This document shows positions 1 through 7,412 of a stretch of DNA of 56,369 bases, piece after piece. The notes under the pieces were generated by a model. It saw only the letters and a list, made by a program, of their open reading frames with translations, was not told the origin of the DNA and made no database searches. Position 1 is the first letter of the stretch. Each line of letters opens with the position of its first letter. The position numbers were made by a program, and so were the translations under genes. Origin of the DNA: an uncultured Burkholderiales bacterium (lineage in GTDB: Bacteria > Pseudomonadota > Gammaproteobacteria > Burkholderiales > Burkholderiaceae_C). Where the stretch lies: contig CAIQBO010000058.1 in assembly GCA_903870145.1 (NCBI GenBank), forward strand, positions 1 through 56,369, written 5' to 3'.

Positions 1-218
1 ATCGCCTCCCCCGCATCTTTCCCATGAAGCGGGTAGTTCTCACTAATCAGCGCGGCGACATGCAACGGAATGGTCTGGGTGGATGCCTTGTAGTCCTCGT
101 ACGATTGGACGACCGCCACGGGGCGGCCTCTGCGGGTGACCGCGACCGGCTGGCGCTGGGATGCGTCGATCAGCGTGCCGAATTGGTTTTGGGCAGCAAG
201 AGATGTCATAGTGAGCAT
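1..218 (-). CDS. Phd/YefM-type antitoxin, C-terminus cut by window edge
   Basis: Reading leftward from position 218, the frame stays open to the window edge for about 72 codons. It starts MLTMTSLAAQNQFGTLIDAS and continues with a QPVAVTRRGRPVAVVQSYED stretch. That is the N-terminal DNA-binding fold of the Phd/YefM antitoxin family: a short helix, then the strand-loop VAVTRRGRPVAVV. A GAGG about nine bases upstream supports the start at 218; an in-frame ATG at 209 is the alternative. In this family the antitoxin neutralises a downstream toxin (RelE/Doc/VapC type) and autorepresses the operon. The partner would lie left of position 1 and cannot be seen. Family assignment is confident, the partner unknown. 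Confidence 0.75.
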   Translation of the reverse strand, partial: MLTMTSLAAQNQFGTLIDASQRQPVAVTRRGRPVAVVQSYEDYKASTQTIPLHVAALISENYPLHGKDAGEA

Positions 219-439
219 GTTGATCGCCTCGGTGATTAAGTGTTACAGCCATAATAGCTGTTTCAGCAATTTTGTCAAACCGGTGATCCAGCGAACAGAT
301 CTCCAAGGGAGTTGGTATGAGCTTCAGAATAGGCCTGCTCAGACTCATGGCGTGAGCTTGCGCGCGATTGCTTCAAAACATTTTTATGCGACGTTCGCGG
401 GGGAAGTGTTTCTGGCCTAAGAACCAGCCTGCAAAAAAT

Positions 440-826
440 CTATGGATTGAGGCGTTGCCGTATCCATTGGGCGGCTTGCGGTTGCGGCATTGTTCCGGCA
501 GCAACGGCCATCATGAAGTTGATGGCGTCCACCTGATTGAACACTAGCGTCTGGTTGTTGATCATCAAGAACAAGCGACCGATCACCCAAGCAGTACGCT
601 TGTTGCCGTCGTTGAACCCATGGCCGGTGGCGATACCATAAATGTAGGCCACGGCAAGATCGGCAGCGTCTGGCGGTGGGTTACCGTAAGCATCGATATT
701 TTTGGCCCGCTCCAGTGCAGACTCCACGGCGTCGAGATTGCGTATGCCATCCAAGCCGCCATGCACGGCAAGCTGCTTATCGTGAATCGCAAAAACGGTT
801 TCACGCTGCACCCATTGCCAGCTCAC
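440..826 (-). CDS. doc: Doc-type toxin (Fic fold), type II toxin-antitoxin system
   Basis: A 128-residue protein of normal Doc length. It contains the Fic/Doc catalytic loop as HGFNDGNKRTA (about residues 68-78), with the histidine, the acidic residue and the GNKR anchor all present. Doc proteins of this family phosphorylate EF-Tu and arrest translation; that activity is family knowledge. The start is a GTG whose bases overlap the stop of the upstream antitoxin (GTGA), so the two are translationally coupled. The upstream partner is of AbrB type rather than the classical Phd, a known alternative pairing. No defect is visible, so the toxin is probably intact. Confidence 0.88.
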   Translation of the reverse strand: MSWQWVQRETVFAIHDKQLAVHGGLDGIRNLDAVESALERAKNIDAYGNPPPDAADLAVAYIYGIATGHGFNDGNKRTAWVIGRLFLMINNQTLVFNQVDAINFMMAVAAGTMPQPQAAQWIRQRLNP

Positions 827-1050
827 TTAGCAAGTACCTTCAGGATCTCGCGGTCATCGTGCATGATCGATTCAGCCAAAGCCATCTGCCGCTCAAATTC
901 AGGGTTGTAAGGCGTGATGCGCATCGCACCGTCTGGCGCTTCGGTCAGATAAAGCGTGTCGCCTTTTTGAACGTTGAGGATGCGCTTTGCCTCCTTGTTC
1001 AGGATCAGACCTTCTGATGACCCTACGGTGGTTACCTTGAATGAGAGCAT
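823..1050 (-). CDS. AbrB/MazE-type antitoxin paired with Doc
   Basis: A 75-residue protein beginning MLSFKVTTVGSSEGLILNKE, the swapped-hairpin AbrB N-terminal domain, followed by LNVQKGDTLYL and an acidic C-terminal tail (PEFERQMALAESIMHDDRE) of the kind that wraps the toxin. It precedes and overlaps the Doc gene by four bases, so the pair is one operon. AAGGA seven bases upstream of the ATG at 1050 is a good ribosome site. AbrB-fold antitoxins bind palindromes in their own promoter, and an inverted repeat lies directly upstream (1052-1076). The role as cognate antitoxin is inferred from position and size. Confidence 0.87.
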   Translation of the reverse strand: MLSFKVTTVGSSEGLILNKEAKRILNVQKGDTLYLTEAPDGAMRITPYNPEFERQMALAESIMHDDREILKVLAK

Positions 1051-1051
1051 G

Positions 1052-1084
1052 AAGTTATCCTTAAAACATATAACTTTTATTATA
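1052..1084 (-). promoter_or_regulatory. Putative promoter and operator of the abrB-doc operon
   Basis: Directly upstream of the antitoxin start the sequence holds AAGTTAT (1052-1058) and its complement ATAACTT (1070-1076), separated by 11 bases. On the minus strand a perfect TATAAT lies at 1084-1079; no convincing -35 is seen. An inverted repeat between the -10 and the start codon fits autoregulation by an AbrB-fold antitoxin. The site is visible; the function is inferred. Confidence 0.45.
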
Positions 1085-1443
1085 TAGCCATCAAGGGATC
1101 CCCACTACCTTGACGCCAGTCACCCAGCAACGGAAGTGCCAGGGAGCTTCTCTGCCATTGGCAAATGGAAGAAATCACTTTTGACTATACTGGATAAATG
1201 TAAGGGGTATCCACTTAGCTCCAGTTAGTGCAAAATAGCTGGATGGAAACACAGATGGTAACGCCAATTCCACAACTGCTAGAAAGAGTGCGTTACCCCT
1301 CCCCCCCTATGTTTCCGTTTTCATTACAAAACTAAAGCAGTAAAAATAAGCCGAATCGAATCCCAGAAAACCTGAGTTTCAATACATTTTCAATAATTGG
1401 GGACTTAAGTTAGTGATGGCTCATGAGTAAAGCCAATGAATGT
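1085..1443. other. Intergenic stretch with no recognised gene
   Basis: About 360 bases without a convincing reading frame in either direction. It contains several short inverted repeats around 1189-1245 (for example TGGATA at 1191 with TATCCA at 1208, and ACTGGA at 1189 with TCCAGT at 1220) and a run of nine C at about 1299-1307. No integrase, transposase fragment or RNA gene was recognised. It lies immediately downstream of the 3' end of tRNA-Val, where integrative elements often have their end. Confidence 0.4.
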
Positions 1444-1520
1444 TGGTAGGCGCGATTGGACTCGAACCAACGACCCCCACCATGTCAAGGTGGTGCTCTA
1501 ACCAGCTGAGCTACGCGCCT
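1444..1520 (-). tRNA. tRNA-Val (anticodon GAC)
   Basis: On the minus strand an acceptor stem AGGCGCG (from 1520) pairs with CGCGCCT. The D arm has GCTC/GAGC. The anticodon stem CCACC/GGTGG encloses the loop TTGACAT, giving anticodon GAC for valine. The T arm GTTGG/CCAAT encloses TTCGAGT. The discriminator A is followed by an encoded CCA (1446-1444). All arms close, so the gene looks functional. It sits alone between relA and the toxin-antitoxin region. Confidence 0.96.
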
Positions 1521-1598
1521 ACAAATTTAGCCTCGAATTATAGCATCGAAATTTCCGAGCGTCCTCAAAACCACCTGCAGGCATCGTACAGCCCCCGC

Positions 1599-3773
1599 CT
1601 AAATACGGCGTGCCTGCCCTACACCAGGCACGGTTATGACAGCCACCAATGCGCGCTGAAGCATGGCGGCATCGGCAAGCTCTACGGTAAAAGTCATCCA
1701 TGCCGCGCCTTTGGACGATTGTGTTTGAACGCCAATTACATTCATTTTTTCTTTGGCAAAAACTTCTGAAATATCGCGCAGCAAGCCTTGCCTGTCGACT
1801 GCTTCCACCGCCACTTGCACGGGGTACATCAAAGTTTGACCGGCTTTTTGTTGGCCCCAACGCACTTCAATCACACGTTCGGCGTGTTTGGTGGCCACGG
1901 CCTTGAAGTTGCTGCAGTCTTGCCGGTGGATGCTCACGCCTTTTCCGCGCGTCACAAACCCACTGATGGCGTCGGGTGGCGCGGGGCGGCAGCAGCGTGC
2001 CAATTGCGTGAGCAATGAATCGACCCCGACCACCAACACGCCGGAGGTGGTTTGTTTGGGTTTGTTTTTTGATTTTTTAAGCAGAACGAAATCGTCGGCC
2101 TGCATGGCGGGCTCGGGCGGCCTGAGGAACACTTCAATGTTGCGCAGCGAATATTCGTCTTTGCCAACCAACTCAAACAAGGCTTCTGAAGATTTGAATC
2201 CCAAATCATTGGCCAGGTCTTCTAATTTGAGTGCCGTCTTGCCTTCGCGCTGCAAAATTTTCTCAACCGCCTCGCGGCCTTTGACGGCATTTTCGTGCGT
2301 GATTTGGGCATTGAACCAAGCGCGCACTTTGGCCCGTGCACGCGGGCTGACCATGAAGCCCAATTCCAAATTAAGCCAGTCGCGCGACGGGCCTCCTTCT
2401 TTCACGGTGGTGATTTCAACGGTCTGCCCATTTTGCAAGGCCGTGTTCAATGGCAGCATGACCCCATCGGCTTTGGCGCCTCGGCAGCGGTGGCCCAAGT
2501 TGGTGTGTACGCTGTAGGCAAAATCAATGGGCGTTGCGCCGCGCGGCAATTCGACGATGGCTGCATCTGGCGTTAAAACATAAATGCGGTCATCAAACAG
2601 GGCCTCCTCTTGGGGGCTCTTGGCATTGTGCGCATTGGCTTGCCCTGACCCAGAAGCAAGCTCACGCTCCCATGCCAGCAACTGCCGAAGCACAGCAATT
2701 TTGGCGTCGTAGTCGCTGCTGGCGGTAACCCCTGCATACCCTTTGGCACCTGCTTCTTTGTAGGCCCAATGCGCCGCCACGCCGTGCTCGGCGTGATCGT
2801 GCATGGCTTGGGTGCGAATTTGAACTTCAATCGGACTGGCTTGCTCATCTCGCACCACAGTGTGCAGCGACTGGTAACCGTTCTGTTTTGGCTTGGCGAT
2901 GTAGTCGTCAAACTCGGTGGTGATGGGCGCGTAATGCGAATGCACCCAACTCAAGGCTTCGTAACAATCTGCCACATTGGGCACGATGACGCGCAAGGCT
3001 CGAATGTCAAACACGTGATCAAAATCAAGTGATTTGCCGCGCATTTTTTTGACAATACTGTAAATGTGTTTGGGTCGCCCCTGCAAAGTTGCACGCACGC
3101 CTTGCGCGGCCAAAGCCTGCTGGACTTGAAAGCGCAGGGCTTGCATTTTTTCTTCACGCTCACCGCGTTTTTCATCAAGCAACTTGGCGATTTGCTTGTA
3201 GGTTTGCGGCTCTATAAATCTGAAGGACAAGTCTTCCAACTCCCACTTGATGTCCCAAATGCCCAAGCGGTTGGCCAAAGGCGCGAAGACTTGCAAAGAC
3301 TCGCGCGCCAAACTGAGGGGAACTTCTTGCTTGCTGGCCGCGTAATGGCGCAGCGTCTGAAGGCGTGAGGCCAAGCGCAAGATGATCACGCGCAAATCAC
3401 GGCTAAAGGCCAGCAGCATCTTGCGCACGTTTTCTGTTTGCGCCCGCGGGTCGTCTTGCAACTGCGCTGTTTGCGCTGCATTTCTGGAAAGCCGCTGGAC
3501 TTCGACCAACTTGGTAGTTTCAATGGCCAAGCTGGCAAAACTCTCACCGAAAGTTTTGGCGATGGTCTCGTAGGGCCGGCTTAAATGGGGGCACGCATAA
3601 ACCAAATAACTGGCCGCTTGCACGTCTTGGGCACTGCCGATGGCTTGCAAAATAGCCACCACGCCATCAGCGTGGGCCAAGATGTTCTCGCCCGTGTCGA
3701 GTGTTTCGCCGGCCAAAAAAGGCTGGGCAAAAGCACGCGCTCGGTCAAGGGCAAGCAAGTCCGGGTCAGTCAT
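1599..3773 (-). CDS. relA: RelA-type (p)ppGpp synthetase
   Basis: A 724-residue long RSH protein of usual length (E. coli RelA has 744). The order is an N-terminal HD-like region (residues 30-150) that lacks the His-Asp pair (YLVYACPHL where hydrolases have LLHD), a synthetase domain (about 230-340), a TGS domain (about 397-460), a cysteine-containing region with LARCCRP, and a C-terminal ACT/RRM domain. The synthetase substrate loop reads EFDDYIAKPKQNGYQS (287-302); this EXDD form marks monofunctional RelA enzymes, whereas bifunctional Rel/SpoT have RXKD. It should therefore make (p)ppGpp on stalled ribosomes and not degrade it. A SpoT must exist elsewhere. It follows the hydrolase gene with a nine-base gap. 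Confidence 0.95.
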   Translation of the reverse strand: MTDPDLLALDRARAFAQPFLAGETLDTGENILAHADGVVAILQAIGSAQDVQAASYLVYACPHLSRPYETIAKTFGESFASLAIETTKLVEVQRLSRNAAQTAQLQDDPRAQTENVRKMLLAFSRDLRVIILRLASRLQTLRHYAASKQEVPLSLARESLQVFAPLANRLGIWDIKWELEDLSFRFIEPQTYKQIAKLLDEKRGEREEKMQALRFQVQQALAAQGVRATLQGRPKHIYSIVKKMRGKSLDFDHVFDIRALRVIVPNVADCYEALSWVHSHYAPITTEFDDYIAKPKQNGYQSLHTVVRDEQASPIEVQIRTQAMHDHAEHGVAAHWAYKEAGAKGYAGVTASSDYDAKIAVLRQLLAWERELASGSGQANAHNAKSPQEEALFDDRIYVLTPDAAIVELPRGATPIDFAYSVHTNLGHRCRGAKADGVMLPLNTALQNGQTVEITTVKEGGPSRDWLNLELGFMVSPRARAKVRAWFNAQITHENAVKGREAVEKILQREGKTALKLEDLANDLGFKSSEALFELVGKDEYSLRNIEVFLRPPEPAMQADDFVLLKKSKNKPKQTTSGVLVVGVDSLLTQLARCCRPAPPDAISGFVTRGKGVSIHRQDCSNFKAVATKHAERVIEVRWGQQKAGQTLMYPVQVAVEAVDRQGLLRDISEVFAKEKMNVIGVQTQSSKGAAWMTFTVELADAAMLQRALVAVITVPGVGQARRI

Positions 3774-3782
3774 GTCTTTGCG

Positions 3783-4694
3783 TCAATCTGACTGACTTAA
3801 AAACAGCTGCACCGCACTGATTTGTCCAGGGTCGATCAAGGTGGGGGCATGCCCTACTCCCGCAAACTCCACGCATTGGGCCTTGGGGCCGCGCTCGCCC
3901 ATGGCCCGCGCGGTCTCTAGGCTGAGCAAGTCGGAGTCAGCGCCTCGAATCAACAAAGTGGGTACTTTGATTTGGTCATACATTTGCCACAAAAGAGCTT
4001 CGCCTGCAGCTGCATCTTCCATCGTCATTTTTCTCACCGATTGGCCCAAAGCCGGGTCGTAGTGAAGCGTCACGGCGCCATCGGGCAATGGCCGCACCAT
4101 GTGGCGCGACAAATTCAGCCAGGCTTCAGGGGTGTGCGGCCCGAAAGATTGCGAGACCTGCCACATGGCATCGGATGCTTTTTGCAAATTGGCAAATCGC
4201 CCCGTTTGCCCCACATACTGCTGCATTCTTTGAATCGATGACCATGCAATGGCAGGGCCCACATCGTTCAAAACCAAATGCTTCATGCGCAGGGGCAGCT
4301 CTTGCGCGGCCAGCACCAAGCCGATCAATCCGCCCATGCTGGTGCCAACCCAATCGATTGTTTGCAAGGCTGAGGTCTGCCGCAAGTGGCCCAGCAAAGC
4401 CGCCATGTCAGCAGCATATTGCGGGATTTGGTAGGCCAGTGGGTCTTGCAGCCAGTCGCTTTTGCCTCGGCCCACCACGTCGGGGCAGATCACGCGCAGG
4501 GGGGGCAAGCCTTGAGCTTTAGCTTGGTCTATCAAGGCTTGTGCCAAGGTATCAAAGTCGCGGCCTTGCCGAGTCAGCCCATGCACGCAGACCACGGCAT
4601 GGCTGGCTTGGGGGTCGCCCCAAGCGTGGTAGGCCATTCGGTGAAGGCCTTGGGCGTCTGGGCAACTGACAAATTCAAGAACAGGTTCGGTCAT
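3783..4694 (-). CDS. Alpha/beta-hydrolase family protein
   Basis: A 303-residue cytoplasmic protein with the alpha/beta-hydrolase pattern: an oxyanion-hole segment VCVHGLTRQGRDF, the nucleophile elbow GTSMGGLIG, a late acidic residue in GADSDLL, and the catalytic histidine in GVGHAPTL. No signal peptide is present. The ATG at 4694 is preferred over an upstream TTG because it begins the conserved part (MTEPVLEFV). It is transcribed with relA, nine bases upstream of that gene. The substrate is not predictable; esterase or peptidase-like activity is possible. Confidence 0.85.
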   Translation of the reverse strand: MTEPVLEFVSCPDAQGLHRMAYHAWGDPQASHAVVCVHGLTRQGRDFDTLAQALIDQAKAQGLPPLRVICPDVVGRGKSDWLQDPLAYQIPQYAADMAALLGHLRQTSALQTIDWVGTSMGGLIGLVLAAQELPLRMKHLVLNDVGPAIAWSSIQRMQQYVGQTGRFANLQKASDAMWQVSQSFGPHTPEAWLNLSRHMVRPLPDGAVTLHYDPALGQSVRKMTMEDAAAGEALLWQMYDQIKVPTLLIRGADSDLLSLETARAMGERGPKAQCVEFAGVGHAPTLIDPGQISAVQLFLSQSD

Positions 4695-4789
4695 GGGCAA
4701 ATCATTTAAAAAATACGTTGTCAGCTGGATGTGAAACTGGCACGCGATAATGAACTTTTGACCATCGTAATGGATTCGGAGAACACATC

Positions 4790-5560
4790 ATGCTCAAAGG
4801 CAAAACAGCACTCGTCACAGGTTCAACCAGCGGCATTGGCCTTGGCATTGCCAAAGCCCTGGCCGCGAAAGGCGCCAACATCGTTTTAAACGGCTTTGGT
4901 GACCACGCAGGGCCGCACGCCGAGGTTGCCGCTCATGGCACGCAGGTCGCCTATCACGGCGCCGACATGAGCCGCCCCGATGAGATTCAAGCCATGATGT
5001 CGTTTGCTGCAGAAAAGTTTGGCCGCGTCGATATTTTGGTCAACAACGCAGGCATTCAGCATGTGGCTCGTGTGGAAAATTTCCCGATCGAAAAATGGGA
5101 CGCGATCTTGGCCATCAATTTGTCCAGTGCCTTTCACGCCACTCGCTTGGCTTTGCCCGCCATGCAAAAAGCCAATTGGGGCCGCGTGATCAACATTGCT
5201 TCGGTGCATGGTTTGGTGGGGTCGGCTGAGAAGTCCGCTTATGTGGCGGCCAAGCACGGCATTGTGGGCTTGACCAAAGTCACGGCTTTGGAAAACGCCA
5301 CCTCGGGCGTCACGTGCAATGCCATTTGCCCTGGCTGGGTGCTCACGCCCCTGGTGCAAAAACAAGTTGATGCCAAAGCCCAAGCGTTGGGTCTCTCTAA
5401 CGAAGACGCCACCAAATTGCTGCTGGGTGAAAAAGAGCCTTCCATGCAGTTCACCACGCCCCAAGAGTTGGGTGAATTGGCTGTGTTTTTCTGTTCAGCT
5501 GCCGGCAACAATGTGCGCGGTGTGGCTTGGAACATGGATGGGGCTTGGGCGGCGCAATAA
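4790..5560 (+). CDS. bdhA: 3-hydroxybutyrate dehydrogenase (SDR family)
   Basis: A 256-residue short-chain dehydrogenase. The NAD-binding motif TGSTSGIGLGIAKAL lies at residues 10-24, NNAG in the middle, and the catalytic Ser...Tyr-x-x-x-Lys as SVHGLVGS...YVAAKHG. The C-terminus NVRGVAWNMDGAWAAQ is typical of 3-hydroxybutyrate dehydrogenases, which interconvert (R)-3-hydroxybutyrate and acetoacetate with NAD, usually during turnover of polyhydroxybutyrate. Family membership is certain and the substrate likely. It stands alone and is divergent from the hydrolase gene; a GGAG-containing leader precedes the ATG. Confidence 0.9.
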   Translation: MLKGKTALVTGSTSGIGLGIAKALAAKGANIVLNGFGDHAGPHAEVAAHGTQVAYHGADMSRPDEIQAMMSFAAEKFGRVDILVNNAGIQHVARVENFPIEKWDAILAINLSSAFHATRLALPAMQKANWGRVINIASVHGLVGSAEKSAYVAAKHGIVGLTKVTALENATSGVTCNAICPGWVLTPLVQKQVDAKAQALGLSNEDATKLLLGEKEPSMQFTTPQELGELAVFFCSAAGNNVRGVAWNMDGAWAAQ

Positions 5561-5624
5561 AGGACAAGCCTTCTGCTCTTTAGCGGTACATAAAACTTAA
5601 GAAGCAAGCCCTAGGCTGACTTGG

Positions 5625-5761
5625 TTATTCAGCAAAAATTTCTTCCAAAGTCGCCAGCATTTTTTGCTGGGTACTGGCAGGCAGACGACCCAGTTTTTTA
5701 ACCAAACGGGCCTTGTCTACCGATTGAAATTGATCAATCAAAATTCGCCCCGCTTCACCAT
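5625..5761 (-). pseudogene. mazF: mazF/pemK toxin gene with internal out-of-frame deletion
   Basis: A normal MazF/PemK start, MVKRGE, begins at 5761, overlapping the antitoxin stop (ATGGTGA). After six codons it runs into a stop. In the +1 frame the same bases read GEAGRILIDQFQSVDKARL and continue to KKLGRL and IFAE, stopping at 5625. That is the C-terminal third of the same family. The 16 bases shared by both readings (about 5760-5745) make sense as the start of the toxin and also as its 'GEAG' region. The likely event is loss of about 60 codons between two copies of a short direct repeat. The catalytic core is gone, so no toxin should be made. Confidence 0.8.
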
Positions 5762-6003
5762 TGCCAGTCTTCGTCGCCTGTCAAGGCTTGATCGCCCAAC
5801 ACCAACTCGTCATCACCCGCTTGCGCAATGGCCTGCGCCGAAGCAGCCCAACCCTCGCGCACGCGAGGCTGAGGCTTGCACAGAACCAAACTGCCATCAC
5901 GCACTTCAATTTCCGCCTCATCCTGCAAACCCACTTGAGCGAGCAAAAGTTTGGGGATGATGACCCCTCGTGAATTTCCAAATGACCTGATGGTGACTTG
6001 CAT
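5755..6003 (-). CDS. mazE: MazE/AbrB-type antitoxin, orphaned
   Basis: An 82-residue protein starting MQVTIRSFGNSRGVIIPKLL, the classical MazE/PemI DNA-binding hairpin, followed by VGLQDEAEIEVRDGSLVL and an acidic tail (DDELVLGDQALTGDEDWQW). The ATG at 6003 is chosen because GGAG lies eight bases upstream and the AbrB fold begins there; an upstream in-frame start would add eight unconserved residues. Its neighbour downstream is a collapsed mazF, so the antitoxin has lost its toxin partner. It may still act as a DNA-binding protein or counteract homologous toxins elsewhere; that is inference. Confidence 0.88.
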   Translation of the reverse strand: MQVTIRSFGNSRGVIIPKLLLAQVGLQDEAEIEVRDGSLVLCKPQPRVREGWAASAQAIAQAGDDELVLGDQALTGDEDWQW

Positions 6004-6099
6004 GAAGCTGCTCCGCAGTTGACTCAAAGAGACAGACTGTTATATCAATTTAATAACATCGTCAACAGCACGGGCAGCACCGATAAGGGGTCATGCCCT

Positions 6100-6579
6100 T
6101 CAAGCCTTGTGAAGCAAAACCACTGCCCGCGCCTGCATGCACAAACCTTCGCCCACTGGCCCCATTTTTTCAGCGGTCTTGGCCTTCACATTGACCTGCG
6201 CCAACGTGGTCTTGAGGATCTTGGCGATCGACTCGCGCATGGCCAAGATGTAGGGCGCCAACTTGGGCGCTTGGGCCATCACGGTGCAATCCAAGTTACC
6301 TAAAACCCAGCCCGCGTCTTGCACACTTTGATACGCTTTGGCCAAGAGCAGGGCCGAATTGGCACCCTTGTACTGCGCATCGGTGTCTGGAAAATGCTGC
6401 CCAATGTCACCCAAAGCGGCTGCACCCAAGAGCGCATCTGTGATGGCGTGCAAGAGCACGTCGGCATCAGAGTGGCCCAGCAAACCTTTTTCAAACGGCA
6501 CCGTGACACCGCCCAAAATCAAGGGCCTTTGCGCCACCAAAGCGTGGACATCCCAGCCCTCACCAATGCGAATGTTCAT
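6100..6579 (-). CDS. ispF: 2-C-methyl-D-erythritol 2,4-cyclodiphosphate synthase
   Basis: A 159-residue protein of exact family length. The N-terminus [14 protein letters not shown] carries the metal-binding Asp-x-His, followed by [18 protein letters not shown] with further metal ligands and [10 protein letters not shown]. IspF cyclises CDP-methylerythritol 2-phosphate to MEcPP in the MEP isoprenoid pathway, in the cytoplasm. The start overlaps the end of ispD by four bases (ATGA), so both form one operon. No anomalies are seen. Confidence 0.97.
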   Translation of the reverse strand: MNIRIGEGWDVHALVAQRPLILGGVTVPFEKGLLGHSDADVLLHAITDALLGAAALGDIGQHFPDTDAQYKGANSALLLAKAYQSVQDAGWVLGNLDCTVMAQAPKLAPYILAMRESIAKILKTTLAQVNVKAKTAEKMGPVGEGLCMQARAVVLLHKA

Positions 6580-7322
6580 GAACGACTCCTGAGCAAGGCC
6601 TCAGCCAATGCAAAATCTTGCGGGTAAGTGACTTTGAAATTGTGTGGGCCGGCGCTGACCAGCAAAGGCGATCGGCCGGTCAACTCGATGGCGCTGGCTT
6701 CGTCGGTGATGCCCTCAAAACCGGTATCGGCTTTGGCCTCCAAAGCGGCGAGCAGCTCGCCCGCGCGAAACATTTGCGGCGTTTGTGCCAGCCATTTGTC
6801 GGCGCGCGCCAGCGTGGTGCTCACGCGCCCTTGCACAGCCACCTTCAGGGTATCGGGCAAGGGCAAGGCCAACAGGCCCCCCACCGGGTCGCTCCAGCAA
6901 GCGTCAATCAAGCGGTTGATGTCCTCAGGGGTGACCAAGCAGCGCGCTGCGTCGTGTACCAAAATCCAATCTTGTGGGCGCACCACTTCTGGAGCATGGC
7001 TCAGCAGGCTTCGCAGCCCGCTGCAGACGCTTTGGGCTCTGCTGCTGCCCCCGCATGCAAGCCGATGAAAGTGGGCCGGCCAGACGGGCGCCAGAGGCCA
7101 TGGATGCGTATCACCTGGGGAGAGCACCAACCAAGCCGCTTGAATGCGTACAACAGCGGCCAGGGCCTGCACCGTGTGCATCACCATGGCCTGACCCGCC
7201 AAAGGCTGGTACTGCTTAGGCTCAGAAGTGCCTGCCCGCGTGCCAGTACCTGCGCAGGGGATCAGCGCAAAACAGCGCGGCGCATCGGGGCTGGAGCGTT
7301 CCTTGAGGGGCACTTGCGACAT
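6576..7322 (-). CDS. ispD: 2-C-methyl-D-erythritol 4-phosphate cytidylyltransferase
   Basis: A 248-residue protein. The CTP-binding loop appears as [19 protein letters not shown] (about residues 20-38), with the arginine and lysine of the family, and [14 protein letters not shown] lies in the middle. IspD joins CTP with MEP to give CDP-methylerythritol, the step two before IspF in the MEP pathway. It has an N-terminal extension of about 18 residues ([17 protein letters not shown]) relative to the conserved core. The gene is divergent from mfd, with about 90 bases between them that must hold both promoters. Confidence 0.96.
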   Translation of the reverse strand: MSQVPLKERSSPDAPRCFALIPCAGTGTRAGTSEPKQYQPLAGQAMVMHTVQALAAVVRIQAAWLVLSPGDTHPWPLAPVWPAHFHRLACGGSSRAQSVCSGLRSLLSHAPEVVRPQDWILVHDAARCLVTPEDINRLIDACWSDPVGGLLALPLPDTLKVAVQGRVSTTLARADKWLAQTPQMFRAGELLAALEAKADTGFEGITDEASAIELTGRSPLLVSAGPHNFKVTYPQDFALAEALLRSRS

Positions 7323-7412
7323 GTCGTTGAAGGTGAATTAAGCAGAAATTACTGGGCTTGCAAGCAGACATTCTAAAATCAAGGCCAGAATTCGTTTTTA
7401 ACACCCCCTCCC

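Noticed and set aside
1440..1769. Rightward open frame crossing the tRNA
   Set aside because: It covers tRNA-Val and the antisense of the relA 3' end; both are far better supported.
6618..7376. Open frame of 252 codons on the plus strand
   Set aside because: It is antisense to ispD, which has clear CTP-binding motifs and overlaps ispF correctly.
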